64,000 bases of DNA from an uncultured Eubacteriales bacterium (GTDB taxonomy: Bacteria; Bacillota; Clostridia; Monoglobales; Monoglobaceae), in contig URAN01000004.1 in NCBI GenBank assembly GCA_900545865.1, forward strand, positions 35,026 to 99,025. The letters are read 5' to 3'. Under the pieces are notes generated by a model. The model was not told the DNA's origin, searched no databases, and saw only the letters and a list, made by a program, of their open reading frames with translations. Below, one piece after another: positions 18,415-27,020 of the stretch (positions are counted from its first letter, which is position 1; every line of letters starts with the position of its first letter). Both the position numbers and the translations under genes were made by a program.

Positions 18415-19455
18415 ATGAAATACTCTGTCGGTTATCAGATAACGGATGTACGCTCTTATGACGGCAAAACATATATGGAATATATCGTACAAAACAAAGA
18501 GCATATAAGCGAACTTTACTTTTCGTGGGGCGATATTGCAAACGGACGGTGCAGTATGCTGCAAAACGATGAGCTTTTGCCGTGGGAAGCACAACAGCGG
18601 CAAATCAGAGATTTGGAATATATCTCAAAGTCGGGCATCGCGCTCAACCTTTTGCTCAACGCCAACTGTTACGGCGTAGAAAGCCAATCGCGAAGCTTTT
18701 TCAACAAAATCGGAAACACAATTAATTATATTTCCGAAAATTTCGGACTTTCGTCCGTTACAACGACATCGCCGCTTATCGCAAAATTTATACATTCGAA
18801 TTTTGACGGCATCGATGTTCGCGCATCTGTCAATATGAAGATTGGCACAACGATTGCAATGGAATACGTCTCGGAATACTTTGACAGTTTTTATATGCAG
18901 CGCGACTTTAACCGCAGCGCGGCAAAGATAAAAGAGCTTTCGAAATGGTGCGCCGACAACGGCAAGGGTCTTTATATCCTGGCAAACAGCGGCTGTTTGA
19001 ATTATTGTTCGGCACATACATTTCACGATAACCTTGTCGCCCATGAGGCCGAAATTTCAAAAATGGACAACGCATATGACTTTCGCGGAATCTGCCGCGA
19101 ATTTCTGACAAAACCCGAAAACCGCGTTTCGGTTATCCGTGACACAAACTTTATCCGTCCCGAGGACATACACCTCTATGACGAATATTTCACATCGGCA
19201 AAGCTCGCGACACGGGTGAGTGCAAACCCGATTAAAATTCTGCGCGCCTATATCGACAAAAGCTTTACCGGTGCTGTTACCGACCTGCTTGAACCGAACC
19301 ATACCGACATATTCTATCCGTGCATCATCGAGAACAAAAAAATCCCCGAGGATTTTGCTCGGCACACGATGAATTGCGACAAAAACTGTTCCGTATGCGA
19401 ATATTGCGCGTCCGTTGCAAGCTCCGCCGCGGTTGAACTCGATAAAGAAATATAA
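18415..19455 (+). CDS. Peptidase U32-like TIM-barrel protein, first gene of the zinc operon
   Basis: 346 aa, no signal peptide, preceded by AAGGAGG. The layout resembles U32-family barrels: an early YFSWGDIANGR strand, GIALNLLLNANC, a VTTTSPLIAKFIHSNF-DGIDVRASVN segment like the U32 pseudo-substrate strand, and DSFYMQRDFNRSAAKIKEL. Cysteines cluster as SGCLNYCSAH near residue 200 and CDKNCSVCEYC near 325. In U32 proteins such as UbiU/UbiV, spaced cysteines hold an iron-sulfur cluster; here that is inference. The stop codon lies 20 bases before the zinc-binding lipoprotein gene, so the four genes through 22169 are likely one operon. Function is uncertain; the name rests on fold-level resemblance. 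Confidence 0.6.
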   Translation: MKYSVGYQITDVRSYDGKTYMEYIVQNKEHISELYFSWGDIANGRCSMLQNDELLPWEAQQRQIRDLEYISKSGIALNLLLNANCYGVESQSRSFFNKIGNTINYISENFGLSSVTTTSPLIAKFIHSNFDGIDVRASVNMKIGTTIAMEYVSEYFDSFYMQRDFNRSAAKIKELSKWCADNGKGLYILANSGCLNYCSAHTFHDNLVAHEAEISKMDNAYDFRGICREFLTKPENRVSVIRDTNFIRPEDIHLYDEYFTSAKLATRVSANPIKILRAYIDKSFTGAVTDLLEPNHTDIFYPCIIENKKIPEDFARHTMNCDKNCSVCEYCASVASSAAVELDKEI

Positions 19456-19475
19456 TTTGTATAAGGAAATATAAA

Positions 19476-20546
19476 GTGAAAAAATTTGACAGATTAAAAC
19501 GCAAAAAACTTAATAACCGCATTCAACGCCTTGTTATGCTTGTCATCACGCTTGCAATAACGGCGGCGTTTTTGTGCTCATGTACCTTGCCCGATTATCG
19601 CACATCGGACACAGACGGTAACGGGAAAATACAGGTTTTATGCACCGATTTTCCGCAATATGACTGGGCGCGCAACATCATAGGAAGTACGGATAAAATA
19701 GAGCTTTCAATGCTTTTTAAAAACGGCGCGGACGCACACAGCTATCAGCCGTCGGCAAATGACATCATTAGGATAACCCATTCGGCATTGCTCATCTATA
19801 ATGGCGGAGCATCGGATGAATCAATCGAGGATATTCTTGACAGCTCAGCTCAAAAAACCGACCGTTTCAGCTGTATGAATATCGTTTCGGACAGTATCTT
19901 GAACGAGGACGATTTAAATATCGAAAGCGATTCTCACGGACACGAACACAAGCACAGCCACGAACATCATCATAACGAGGGCGAATCCGCCGACAACGAA
20001 GATTATGACGAATCGGATGAACACATTTGGCTTTCGATAAAACGCGTTCAAAGGATATGCGCGGCTCTCGGTGAAAAATTCGCTCAAATCGACCCCGATA
20101 ATGCCGAAACATATCGGACGAACGCCAATATATACTGTATGATTTTGGACGCACTTGACGGCGAATATACCCAAACCGTCAACTCTGCAAAGAACAATAA
20201 TATAATTGTTGCCGACAGATTTCCGTTTTTGTATCTCGCCAAAGATTACGGCTTGAATTGTCACGCCGCTTTTCCTGGATGCTCTGCCGAAACCGAGGCA
20301 AGCTTTAAAACGGTTGTATCTTTGGCGAACGAGCTGGACGAACTGAATCTGTCATATATTGTCACAACTGACAATCCGACAAGCGAAACGGCATCGGCGG
20401 TTATAAAAGCAAGCGGCCGCACGGACGTACAAACCGTTACGCTCAACTCCCTTCAGGGGGTGACCGACAATGACATTTCGAACGGTCTGACATATATATC
20501 GGCAATGACCCAAAACCTCGATGTTTTAAAGCTCGTTTTAAATTAA
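19476..20546 (+). CDS. znuA: Zinc/metal ABC transporter substrate-binding lipoprotein (ZnuA/AdcA type)
   Basis: A GTG start (19476) with AAGGA upstream. The N-terminus is a lipoprotein signal with lipobox LCSC, so the mature 330-residue protein is tethered to the outer membrane face. It has the cluster A-I metal-binding layout: VLCTDFPQYDWARNI strand, GADAHSYQPSANDI (first His ligand), a His-rich loop HGHEHKHSHEHHH at about 150-165, then DEHIWLSIKR (His ligand) and ADRFPFLYLAKDYGL. The His-rich loop favours zinc over manganese. It is followed directly by the ATPase and permease genes. A Zur-type operator would be expected upstream of the operon, but I could not point to one. Confidence 0.93.
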   Translation: MKKFDRLKRKKLNNRIQRLVMLVITLAITAAFLCSCTLPDYRTSDTDGNGKIQVLCTDFPQYDWARNIIGSTDKIELSMLFKNGADAHSYQPSANDIIRITHSALLIYNGGASDESIEDILDSSAQKTDRFSCMNIVSDSILNEDDLNIESDSHGHEHKHSHEHHHNEGESADNEDYDESDEHIWLSIKRVQRICAALGEKFAQIDPDNAETYRTNANIYCMILDALDGEYTQTVNSAKNNNIIVADRFPFLYLAKDYGLNCHAAFPGCSAETEASFKTVVSLANELDELNLSYIVTTDNPTSETASAVIKASGRTDVQTVTLNSLQGVTDNDISNGLTYISAMTQNLDVLKLVLN

Positions 20547-20586
20547 CCGCCGCAAAAACCGAAAAACTTTCGAAAGGATATATGAT

Positions 20587-21327
20587 ATGGTACAAATAAC
20601 TTGTAAAAATTTATCGCTCGGATATGAGGGTAAAACCGTAACTCAAAATATTAATTTCAGCGTGAACCGCGGTGATTATCTCTGTATAGTCGGCGAAAAC
20701 GGTTCGGGAAAAAGCACGCTTATAAAGGCTATTCTGCGGCTGATTAAGCCGCTCGGCGGTGAAATTATCGAAAGCCCCTCTCTCAAAAATTCAAAAATCG
20801 GGTATCTTCCTCAACAGACAGAAATCCAAAAGGACTTTCCCGCGTCTGTCAAAGAGGTCGTTCTGTCGGGCTGTTCGGCATCAAAACGCAGTCTGTTTTA
20901 TAACGGTGCGGCAAAGAAAACAGCCAAATCCGCAATGGAACGAATGGGTATTCTTGATATTTCGGACAAGAGCTTTAGGGATTTATCCGGCGGTCAGCGC
21001 CAGCGTGTCTTTCTCGCTCGTGCGCTTTGTGCAACGGACGAAATGCTTGTTCTCGATGAACCTGTAACTGGGCTTGACCCCGGTGTTACCGAAGAAATGT
21101 ATAACCTTTTGATGCAGCTCAACAACGAGGATAAAACAACAATTATTATGGTTTCTCACGATATTTCGGCTGCGATAAAATACGCAAGCCACATCCTGCA
21201 TATCGCCGGCACACAGCTGTTTTTCGGCAGGACGTGCGACTATTTAAAGAGCGAGCCGTGCCAAAAATTTTTAAATATGAATCGGATATGTTCGAATGAT
21301 TCCGATAATGGAGGGGAACGAAAATGA
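20587..21327 (+). CDS. znuC: Zinc ABC transporter ATP-binding protein (ZnuC type)
   Basis: 246 aa with all ABC motifs: Walker A GENGSGKSTLIK, Q-loop GYLPQQTEIQ, signature LSGGQRQRVFLARAL, Walker B MLVLDEP and the switch His in MVSHD. It energises uptake of metal delivered by the lipoprotein upstream through the permease downstream. A GAAAGGA site precedes the ATG. Its last four bases overlap the permease start (ATGA), which indicates translational coupling. Confidence 0.95.
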   Translation: MVQITCKNLSLGYEGKTVTQNINFSVNRGDYLCIVGENGSGKSTLIKAILRLIKPLGGEIIESPSLKNSKIGYLPQQTEIQKDFPASVKEVVLSGCSASKRSLFYNGAAKKTAKSAMERMGILDISDKSFRDLSGGQRQRVFLARALCATDEMLVLDEPVTGLDPGVTEEMYNLLMQLNNEDKTTIIMVSHDISAAIKYASHILHIAGTQLFFGRTCDYLKSEPCQKFLNMNRICSNDSDNGGERK

Positions 21328-22169
21328 ATGATATAATCGCGCTTTTCGGCGAATATTTCAGCTATCCGTTTATAAGATATGCCTTTATATGCGGAATTTT
21401 GATTGCTCTGTGTTCATCACTCGCCGGGGTAATTCTCGTTCTTAAACGATATTCTTTTATGGGTGACGGTCTATCGCACGTTGCGTTCGGCGCGCTCGCC
21501 ATTGCAACCGTGCTTAAAATTAATAATGAAATGATTGTCGTTATGCCCGTCACGGTTCTGTGCGCAATTTTGCTGCTTGCGTCCGAGCGCAAGACGATAA
21601 TAAAAGGCGATTCGGCACTTGCGATGCTGTCGGTGGGAACTCTCGCAATAGGATACCTGCTTATGAACGTCTTTCCGGTTTCGTCAAACATAAACGGCGA
21701 TGTGTGCGGAACTCTTTTCGGTTCGACTTCGATTCTCACGCTTTCGAATACCGATGTCAAGCTGTGCGCAATCTTATCCGTTGCGGTAATAGTCCTGTTT
21801 ATCACGGCATATGACAAAATTTTTGCCGTTACCTTTGACGAAAATTTTGCCGCGGCAACAGGGATAAACGTCGGTCTTTATAACGCAGCGATTTCGATTG
21901 TGTGCGCGGTCATCATTGTCCTTGCAATGAACCTCGCCGGTTCTCTGCTTACGTCCGCGCTGATTGTCTTTCCGGCAATTTCGGCAATGCGCATATTTAA
22001 AAGCTTTAAAAAGGTTGTCATATGTTCCGCCGTATTCTCGATAATCTGTACCGCAATCGGAATATCGGCGTCAATAATTTTATCTTCACCGGTCGGCTGC
22101 ACGGTCGTTGCGGCGGACATAATCGCATTTTTTATATTCTCGCTTATCGGCAAAATAATTTATAAATAA
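21324..22169 (+). CDS. znuB: Zinc ABC transporter permease (ZnuB type)
   Basis: 281 aa of ABC-3 family membrane protein with about eight hydrophobic segments. Family marks are the opening GEYFSYPFIRYAFICGILI, the SFMGDGLSHVAFGALAIA segment, and the later TGINVGLYN and NLAGSLLTSALIVFPAISAM. It shares the frame overlap ATGA with the ATPase gene. A strong terminator follows at once, so this is the last gene of the operon. Confidence 0.95.
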   Translation: MNDIIALFGEYFSYPFIRYAFICGILIALCSSLAGVILVLKRYSFMGDGLSHVAFGALAIATVLKINNEMIVVMPVTVLCAILLLASERKTIIKGDSALAMLSVGTLAIGYLLMNVFPVSSNINGDVCGTLFGSTSILTLSNTDVKLCAILSVAVIVLFITAYDKIFAVTFDENFAAATGINVGLYNAAISIVCAVIIVLAMNLAGSLLTSALIVFPAISAMRIFKSFKKVVICSAVFSIICTAIGISASIILSSPVGCTVVAADIIAFFIFSLIGKIIYK

Positions 22170-22184
22170 CGTATTATCAAAACA

Positions 22185-22220
22185 CGGACGTTCGGATTAA
22201 AATCCGAACGTCCGCAATTT
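22185..22220 (+). terminator. Terminator after the zinc transport operon
   Basis: A 14-base-pair stem (CGGACGTTCGGATT / AATCCGAACGTCCG, two-base loop) followed by CAATTTTTATTT. Confidence 0.9.
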
Positions 22221-22612
22221 TTATTTCATAAACTTTTTTAAAAGCTTTTTATACGATTCTTTTTTGTACGGGCGATGCCTAATCGGCAAGTCAATGTTTG
22301 TCTTTTTGTCGACTATGCTTTTATGATGCGAAAATGCGTCAAATCCTGTTTTTCCGTGATACGCACCCATTTCGCTTGTCGCAAGGTGAATTATCACATC
22401 GTTTATACAACCGCCGCCGAACCTCAACCGTTCGGTTGCCGCCCTTATATGCTCGGCATCTTCCAAAAAGATATACAGAGTCGGCGGTTTTTGGCGGACG
22501 TGCATAATGTCAAAAATTTCGTCAAACTCACCATATGTCAAGATAGTCAGAACAGGGTCGAAAATCTCCTCTTGCACAACCTTATCCGAATACTTATTAA
22601 TCGGTTTTTCGA
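22221..22612 (-). pseudogene. Aldehyde dehydrogenase remnant (C-terminal end only)
   Basis: About 130 residues match the C-terminal quarter of class 3-type aldehyde dehydrogenases: YSDKVVQEEIFDPVL, GGGCINDVIIHLATS, MGAYHGKTGFDAFSHHKSIV and LPIRHRPYKK. The active-site Cys and the NAD domain are missing. The conserved PFGGVGxSG stretch between HLATS and MGAYHG has been deleted. Conserved sequence continues upstream of the first ATG to about 22612 with no start codon context. It is a decayed gene, convergent with the zinc operon. Confidence 0.8.
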
Positions 22613-22724
22613 TTATATTTTATTTTAAATTTGATTATTTGGTATTTTTATGAATAAATATCCATTTACTGTCATAAAATGCTAAAATATATTTTTAAAA
22701 ATGTTAATTTTTGTAAATAAAACA

Positions 22725-22755
22725 AATGGAAGTTTTTTCCATTGTGTTGTATAAT
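22725..22755 (+). promoter_or_regulatory. Palindrome overlapping a -10 box upstream of the unknown gene
   Basis: The inverted repeat AATGGAA-N5-TTCCATT (22725-22743) ends seven bases before TATAAT (22750-22755), which puts it in the -35/spacer region. This is where a repressor or activator would bind. The following leader has a GGGAGGA site, a TTG at 22803, and a five-codon ORF at 22808-22825 (Met-Val-Phe-Ser-Ile-stop). Confidence 0.45.
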
Positions 22756-22880
22756 ATAAATACGGTTAAGGCTCTTAGCCGATAAAATTTGAAGGGAGGA
22801 GATTGAAATGGTTTTTTCAATTTAGCACTATATGTATCATTCAAAAGTTTCATTTAAAAAAATCAAAAGGGGAGAAACAT

Positions 22881-23456
22881 ATGACTAAAAAAATAAACAA
22901 AAACATGAAAGATTATAACTATTTTATATTTTCCGAATCTTCAAAAAACTGTTTTGCGCATAAAATATATCTAAGATGCGCGGACAGTAATGTCGGAATA
23001 ATATATTGTCTTAAATCTTCGACCGCATCATCCGTTATGACAATACTCGGAATCACAAATAATCCGACAAGCGATGATGAAACACACCGGCTTATAGAAA
23101 ATTATAAATCGGATTATCCCGAGGCTTATAAGGAAAATCAAGACATCATAAATGCGTATTATACCATACGCGATATATCGAATCTTTACATTAACGACAG
23201 CCGAAACGTAGATTTTGAACAGGCTTTTTCAAAAGCTCTAGAGGTTTTTAATGAGTTTTTCGGAACCCTTATCGTTTTTGACAACTTTAACGATTTTGCC
23301 AAATATACGGCCGACAAATGCAAACACTGTGAAAACTTTGACCGCACGGAATTCGTCAAATTATGCAAAGCCGAAACGGTCGATGAGGATGAGTTTATGA
23401 GCCTTACATTTCAAAACGGTCAATGCCCGTTGATAATAAAATGGTTGTGTTCCTGA
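22881..23456 (+). CDS. Unknown 191-aa cytoplasmic protein
   Basis: Start placed at the ATG at 22881, which follows GGGGAG; a longer version would begin at a TTG at 22803. I do not recognise a family. The product is mixed alpha/beta and acidic, with no signal peptide or membrane segment. It has a CKHCENF pair at about residues 148-151, further cysteines in VKLCKAE and GQCPL, and a final WLCS, so metal or redox chemistry is possible. It sits alone between an aldehyde dehydrogenase remnant and a terminator, under its own palindrome-associated promoter. Confidence 0.6.
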   Translation: MTKKINKNMKDYNYFIFSESSKNCFAHKIYLRCADSNVGIIYCLKSSTASSVMTILGITNNPTSDDETHRLIENYKSDYPEAYKENQDIINAYYTIRDISNLYINDSRNVDFEQAFSKALEVFNEFFGTLIVFDNFNDFAKYTADKCKHCENFDRTEFVKLCKAETVDEDEFMSLTFQNGQCPLIIKWLCS

Positions 23457-23512
23457 CATTATATACATTTTTTGAGATCGCGTAAATGCAGAGTTAGTCT
23501 TTCATATTTTAA

Positions 23513-23552
23513 CATATAAACGGAGGTACATAATCGCACCTCCGTTTATATG
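23513..23552. terminator. Bidirectional terminator, 15-bp perfect stem
   Basis: The arms CATATAAACGGAGGT and ACCTCCGTTTATATG enclose a ten-base loop. It lies between the unknown plus-strand gene and the end of the minus-strand housekeeping operon, so it can serve both. Confidence 0.8.
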
Positions 23553-23647
23553 TATGTATTATTGTTTTCTTATGCCTTGCAAAGATGACAAGCTAAAAGA
23601 TGCCGAATTTATGCTTTTTCAGGCGGGTTCGGGTTATTATCTTTCGG

Positions 23648-24214
23648 CTATCCAATCGGCAAAGCGTTTCCGTCCTTGTCAAACAGGGGTAATGTTTCCA
23701 AAAAGGTTATGTCGTCACGCAGCGACGCCTCGCCCTCAGCCAAAACAGCCATCTTTCCGACAATGTTTCCTCCGACCTCTTTGACCAATGTTTCCAAGGC
23801 ATTGAGCGATTCGCCCGTGCTTATTACATCATCGACAATAAGCACGCGTTTGTCTTTGAGCGCAAGCGCGTCCTCTTTGCCGAGACAAAGTGTTTGACGA
23901 TTCTCGGTGGTAATCGAGTTTACGTAAGTGGTATGTACGTCCGTCATATAAATCTTGGGTGCTTTTCTCGCAACGATATAGTTATTTTCGCCCGATTGAC
24001 GCGCCATTTCGTATAACAAGGGTATGCCCTTACATTCAGCGGTAATCATAATATCGTGTTCGGGTGCTTTTGACAAAAGCTCTTTTGCCGACGCTTTTGT
24101 TATCTCGACATCACCGAACATAATAAACGCCGCAATATAAAGCTCATCGTTTACCCTGCACAGGGGCAAATCCCTTTTAAGCCCCGCTATTTTCATTGAA
24201 TAATGACTTTTCAT
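23648..24214 (-). CDS. Adenine phosphoribosyltransferase-like PRTase
   Basis: 188 aa of type I phosphoribosyltransferase fold, closest in layout to Apt: DIMITAECKGIPLLYEMAR, the NYIVARKAPKIYM strand, and the PRPP-binding loop RVLIVDDVISTGES. An LPLFDKDGNALPI tail closes it. The likely reaction is base + PRPP to nucleoside monophosphate + pyrophosphate, but the base specificity is not fixed by sequence; a regulatory PRTase is the alternative. A GAAAGGAA site lies upstream. It is the last gene of the operon that begins with argD. Confidence 0.8.
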   Translation of the reverse strand: MKSHYSMKIAGLKRDLPLCRVNDELYIAAFIMFGDVEITKASAKELLSKAPEHDIMITAECKGIPLLYEMARQSGENNYIVARKAPKIYMTDVHTTYVNSITTENRQTLCLGKEDALALKDKRVLIVDDVISTGESLNALETLVKEVGGNIVGKMAVLAEGEASLRDDITFLETLPLFDKDGNALPIG

Positions 24215-24288
24215 TTTAATTTAAATTCCTTTCTATCATCAAATACTCATTATATTTCGTTAGTATATGCCCCAACTATGATGCTGTC

Positions 24289-25059
24289 TTATTCGCCATC
24301 GGAATTTTCATATTCTTCAAGCATTTTTTCGACATCTTGTTTGCTCTTTACGCTCATATACGAAAAAGGTTTATTGAGCGATTTTTTTATCATTTCGATT
24401 CCTTCGCTCTTTTTGCCGAGCTTGCACAAAACCCGCCCGTAACCGTAATACGCCTCGGGGAATTCGGGTTTGTTCTCTCTCGACATCAATTCGCCGTAAA
24501 TCTCTGCCGCTTTTTCATAATCACCGCTTATCGCATACGAATCCGCAAGGTTATCGGTTATTATATTATCATCGGCATTATAATCATATGCTTTAAGATT
24601 GAATTTTATCGCCTTTTCAGTATCTCCGCTCAAATTATATAAAATCCCGAGATTCTGATAAATCTGTGTTGTTTTAAAGTCGGCATCGATGACCTCTTCG
24701 AGTTCCTCAATCGCCTCATCGAGATGACCTTGTTTCCAGTATGTCAGCGCAAGCAGGTTTTTAAGCTTATACCTTGCCGCGCTGTCGCGCTTTGTCATAG
24801 GCAATATCCGCCGAAACTGTGTTTCCGCCCTGTCGGGGTCGCCCGTGCGCAAAAGCATATAGCCGTAAATCTCTTGGTTTGTCACATTTAAATTTCCGAC
24901 CTTATCCGCAACGGCAAAAATTTTGAGCGCGCCGTCCGTATCACCCTTTGAATATTTAAGCCTGCCGAAAAACGCAACTATATTTGCACGCTTTATCACC
25001 AGAATAATCAAAACTGCGCACAGTATAATCCTCCATAAATCAATACCGAATATCTGCAT
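24289..25059 (-). CDS. Membrane-anchored TPR protein (256 aa)
   Basis: An N-terminal hydrophobic segment (LWRIILCAVLIILVIKRANI) is followed by about five tetratricopeptide repeats, for example SKGDTDGALKIFAVADKVGN, GHLDEAIEELEEVIDADFKT, YNLSGDTEKAIKFNLKAYDY and SGDYEKAAEIYGELMSRENK. TPRs mediate protein-protein contacts, so it is likely a scaffold on the inner membrane face. It is cotranscribed with asnS (31-base gap); no specific partner is evident. Confidence 0.85.
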   Translation of the reverse strand: MQIFGIDLWRIILCAVLIILVIKRANIVAFFGRLKYSKGDTDGALKIFAVADKVGNLNVTNQEIYGYMLLRTGDPDRAETQFRRILPMTKRDSAARYKLKNLLALTYWKQGHLDEAIEELEEVIDADFKTTQIYQNLGILYNLSGDTEKAIKFNLKAYDYNADDNIITDNLADSYAISGDYEKAAEIYGELMSRENKPEFPEAYYGYGRVLCKLGKKSEGIEMIKKSLNKPFSYMSVKSKQDVEKMLEEYENSDGE

Positions 25060-25090
25060 AATCTTTCACCCTTTATCTCAAAGCCATATT

Positions 25091-26470
25091 TTAGTACAGG
25101 TTATTAACGGTTCTCGGATAGGGCAATACGTCGCGAATGTTGCCCATACCGGTCAGATACATAACCGCTCTTTCGAATCCGAGTCCGTATCCGGCGTGTT
25201 TTGTTCCGCCGAAACGGCGCAAGTCAAGATAGTGACCGTAATCGGCCTCATCAAGCCCCATTTCTGTCATTCTCGCCTTGAGAATATCTATTCTCTCTTC
25301 TCTCTGGCTTCCGCCTATTATCTCGCCGATACCGGGAACAAGACAGTCCATAGCCGCAACAGTTTTGTTATCGGGATTCAGACGCATATAAAACGCCTTT
25401 ATTTCCTTGGGATAATCCGTAACGAAAATCGGTTTTTTGAAAACCTCTTCGGTCAGATAGCGCTCGTGTTCGGTCTGTAAGTCACAGCCCCACTCAACGG
25501 GATAGTCAAATTCCTTGCCGCTGTTTTTCAAAAGCTCGATTGCCTCGGTATATGTCACCCTTCCGAAATCGTTTGACACAACGTTATGCAGTCTGTCCAA
25601 AAGTCCCTTATCGACAAAACTGTTGAAAAAGTTCATTTCTTCGGGGGCGTTTTCCAACACATAGTTTATTATGAATTTGAGCATATCCTCAGCAAGCCGC
25701 ATATCATCCTCTAAATCCGCAAAAGCAATCTCGGGTTCTATCATCCAAAATTCCGCGGCGTGGCGCGTGGTGTTTGAATTTTCGGCACGGAAAGTCGGTC
25801 CGAATGTATAAATATCCCCGAACGCCATTGCAAAATCCTCGCCCTCTAACTGTCCGCTTACGGTGAGAGATGTACGCTTGTTGAAAAAGTCACGGCTATA
25901 ATCCACCGCTCCATCCTCTGTTCTCGGAAGGTTCTCCATATCAAGGGTTGTAACCTGGAACATTTCGCCGGCACCCTCACAGTCACTTCCCGTTATGAGC
26001 GGAGTGTGAACGTATACAAAACCTCTTTCGTTAAAGAATTTGTGTATTGCGTATGCGATAAGCGAACGAACGCGGAACGTTGCCGCAAACGTGTTTGTAC
26101 GCGGACGCAGATGCGGAATCGTGCGCAGATATTCAAACGAATGACGCTTTTTTTGCAGGGGATAGTCGGGTGTGCTTGCGCCCTCAACCTCGATTGCCGA
26201 TGCCTTTATCTCAAAAGGCTGTTTTGCCTGGGGGGTAAGAACCAATGTTCCCTCAACGCGCAGAGCCGAACCGACATTCAGCTTTGCAACCTCGGCAAAA
26301 TTCGAAAGCGAATCAGCCTCTATTACAATCTGTAAATTCTTAAAAAACGAACCGTCGTTAAGCTCGATAAATCCAAAGTTTTTTGAAATTCTGAGCGTTC
26401 GTATCCAGCCGTTTACCTTGACCTGTGTTCCGTCCGCCGGAACATCTCTGAAAAGCTGTTTTATCTTCAT
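25091..26470 (-). CDS. asnS: Asparaginyl-tRNA synthetase
   Basis: 459 aa, the normal length. An N-terminal OB-fold anticodon-binding domain (VKVNGWIRTLRISKNFGFIE) leads into a class II catalytic core. Motif 2 appears as FGPTFRAENSNTTRHAAEFW, and motif 3 as GYGLGFERAVMYLTG followed by NIRDVLPYPRT. The absence of an aspartyl-type insert and the EPEIAFADLEDDM stretch fit AsnRS rather than AspRS. It charges tRNA-Asn. An AGAGGAGA site precedes the ATG. It lies inside the argD operon. Confidence 0.97.
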   Translation of the reverse strand: MKIKQLFRDVPADGTQVKVNGWIRTLRISKNFGFIELNDGSFFKNLQIVIEADSLSNFAEVAKLNVGSALRVEGTLVLTPQAKQPFEIKASAIEVEGASTPDYPLQKKRHSFEYLRTIPHLRPRTNTFAATFRVRSLIAYAIHKFFNERGFVYVHTPLITGSDCEGAGEMFQVTTLDMENLPRTEDGAVDYSRDFFNKRTSLTVSGQLEGEDFAMAFGDIYTFGPTFRAENSNTTRHAAEFWMIEPEIAFADLEDDMRLAEDMLKFIINYVLENAPEEMNFFNSFVDKGLLDRLHNVVSNDFGRVTYTEAIELLKNSGKEFDYPVEWGCDLQTEHERYLTEEVFKKPIFVTDYPKEIKAFYMRLNPDNKTVAAMDCLVPGIGEIIGGSQREERIDILKARMTEMGLDEADYGHYLDLRRFGGTKHAGYGLGFERAVMYLTGMGNIRDVLPYPRTVNNLY

Positions 26471-26498
26471 TATATATTTATCTCCTCTTTAATATAAT

Positions 26499-26984
26499 CT
26501 ATTCGTATTCCTTTATCAATTCGGCACGCGGGTAGCCGCGGCTGTAATCAACATCGGATATATAAAAACCTCTGCCGTAATAGAATCTGATAAGCGCCGT
26601 CACCTTTGAACAGGTATGCAGGCGCAAAACCTTAACATTGTTTTGTTTCATCACCTTGTCAACGACTCTCATCAAAATCTTTCCGATACCGCTGTTTCGG
26701 TTGGTGCTTGCCACAGCAAAGCGGCTCAGATACGCCTCGTTATTCGGAAGAATCTCGATTCTTACCGCCCCGACAGGCTCATCATCGATGCGCACAACAA
26801 AAACATTCTTTGTTTTTATATCGTTTCTTATATCATCATATGTCTCGGTCAAAGCCTCGATGTTATAATCAAGACCCGCGTTTTCACAATACTTTAAAAA
26901 CGCATCGTGCGTTATTTTGTGAATCGCCGGAATATCCTCTTCCGCCGCCGCCTTAACCTCAAACGCATAAAAGCTGTTTTCCAT
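26499..26984 (-). CDS. GNAT-family N-acetyltransferase (161 aa)
   Basis: Start taken at the internal ATG (26984); a GTG three codons upstream is possible. The acetyl-CoA-binding motif A is clear: LSRFAVASTNRNSGIGKILM, followed by VLRLHTCSKVTALIRFYYGR. Substrate unknown. It sits between argF and asnS in the same operon. Confidence 0.88.
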   Translation of the reverse strand: MENSFYAFEVKAAAEEDIPAIHKITHDAFLKYCENAGLDYNIEALTETYDDIRNDIKTKNVFVVRIDDEPVGAVRIEILPNNEAYLSRFAVASTNRNSGIGKILMRVVDKVMKQNNVKVLRLHTCSKVTALIRFYYGRGFYISDVDYSRGYPRAELIKEYE

Positions 26985-27020
26985 TAATATCACTTCATTT
27001 CATAATCTAAATTTGTAATT

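Noticed and set aside
18415..19455. Radical SAM enzyme, because of the cysteine clusters
   Set aside because: No CxxxCxxC motif in the N-terminal position with the following glycine-rich strand; the cysteines lie in the middle and C-terminus as in U32 proteins.
23554..23784. 76-codon plus-strand ORF
   Set aside because: Runs out of a terminator stem into the antisense of the PRTase gene and shows no recognisable domain.
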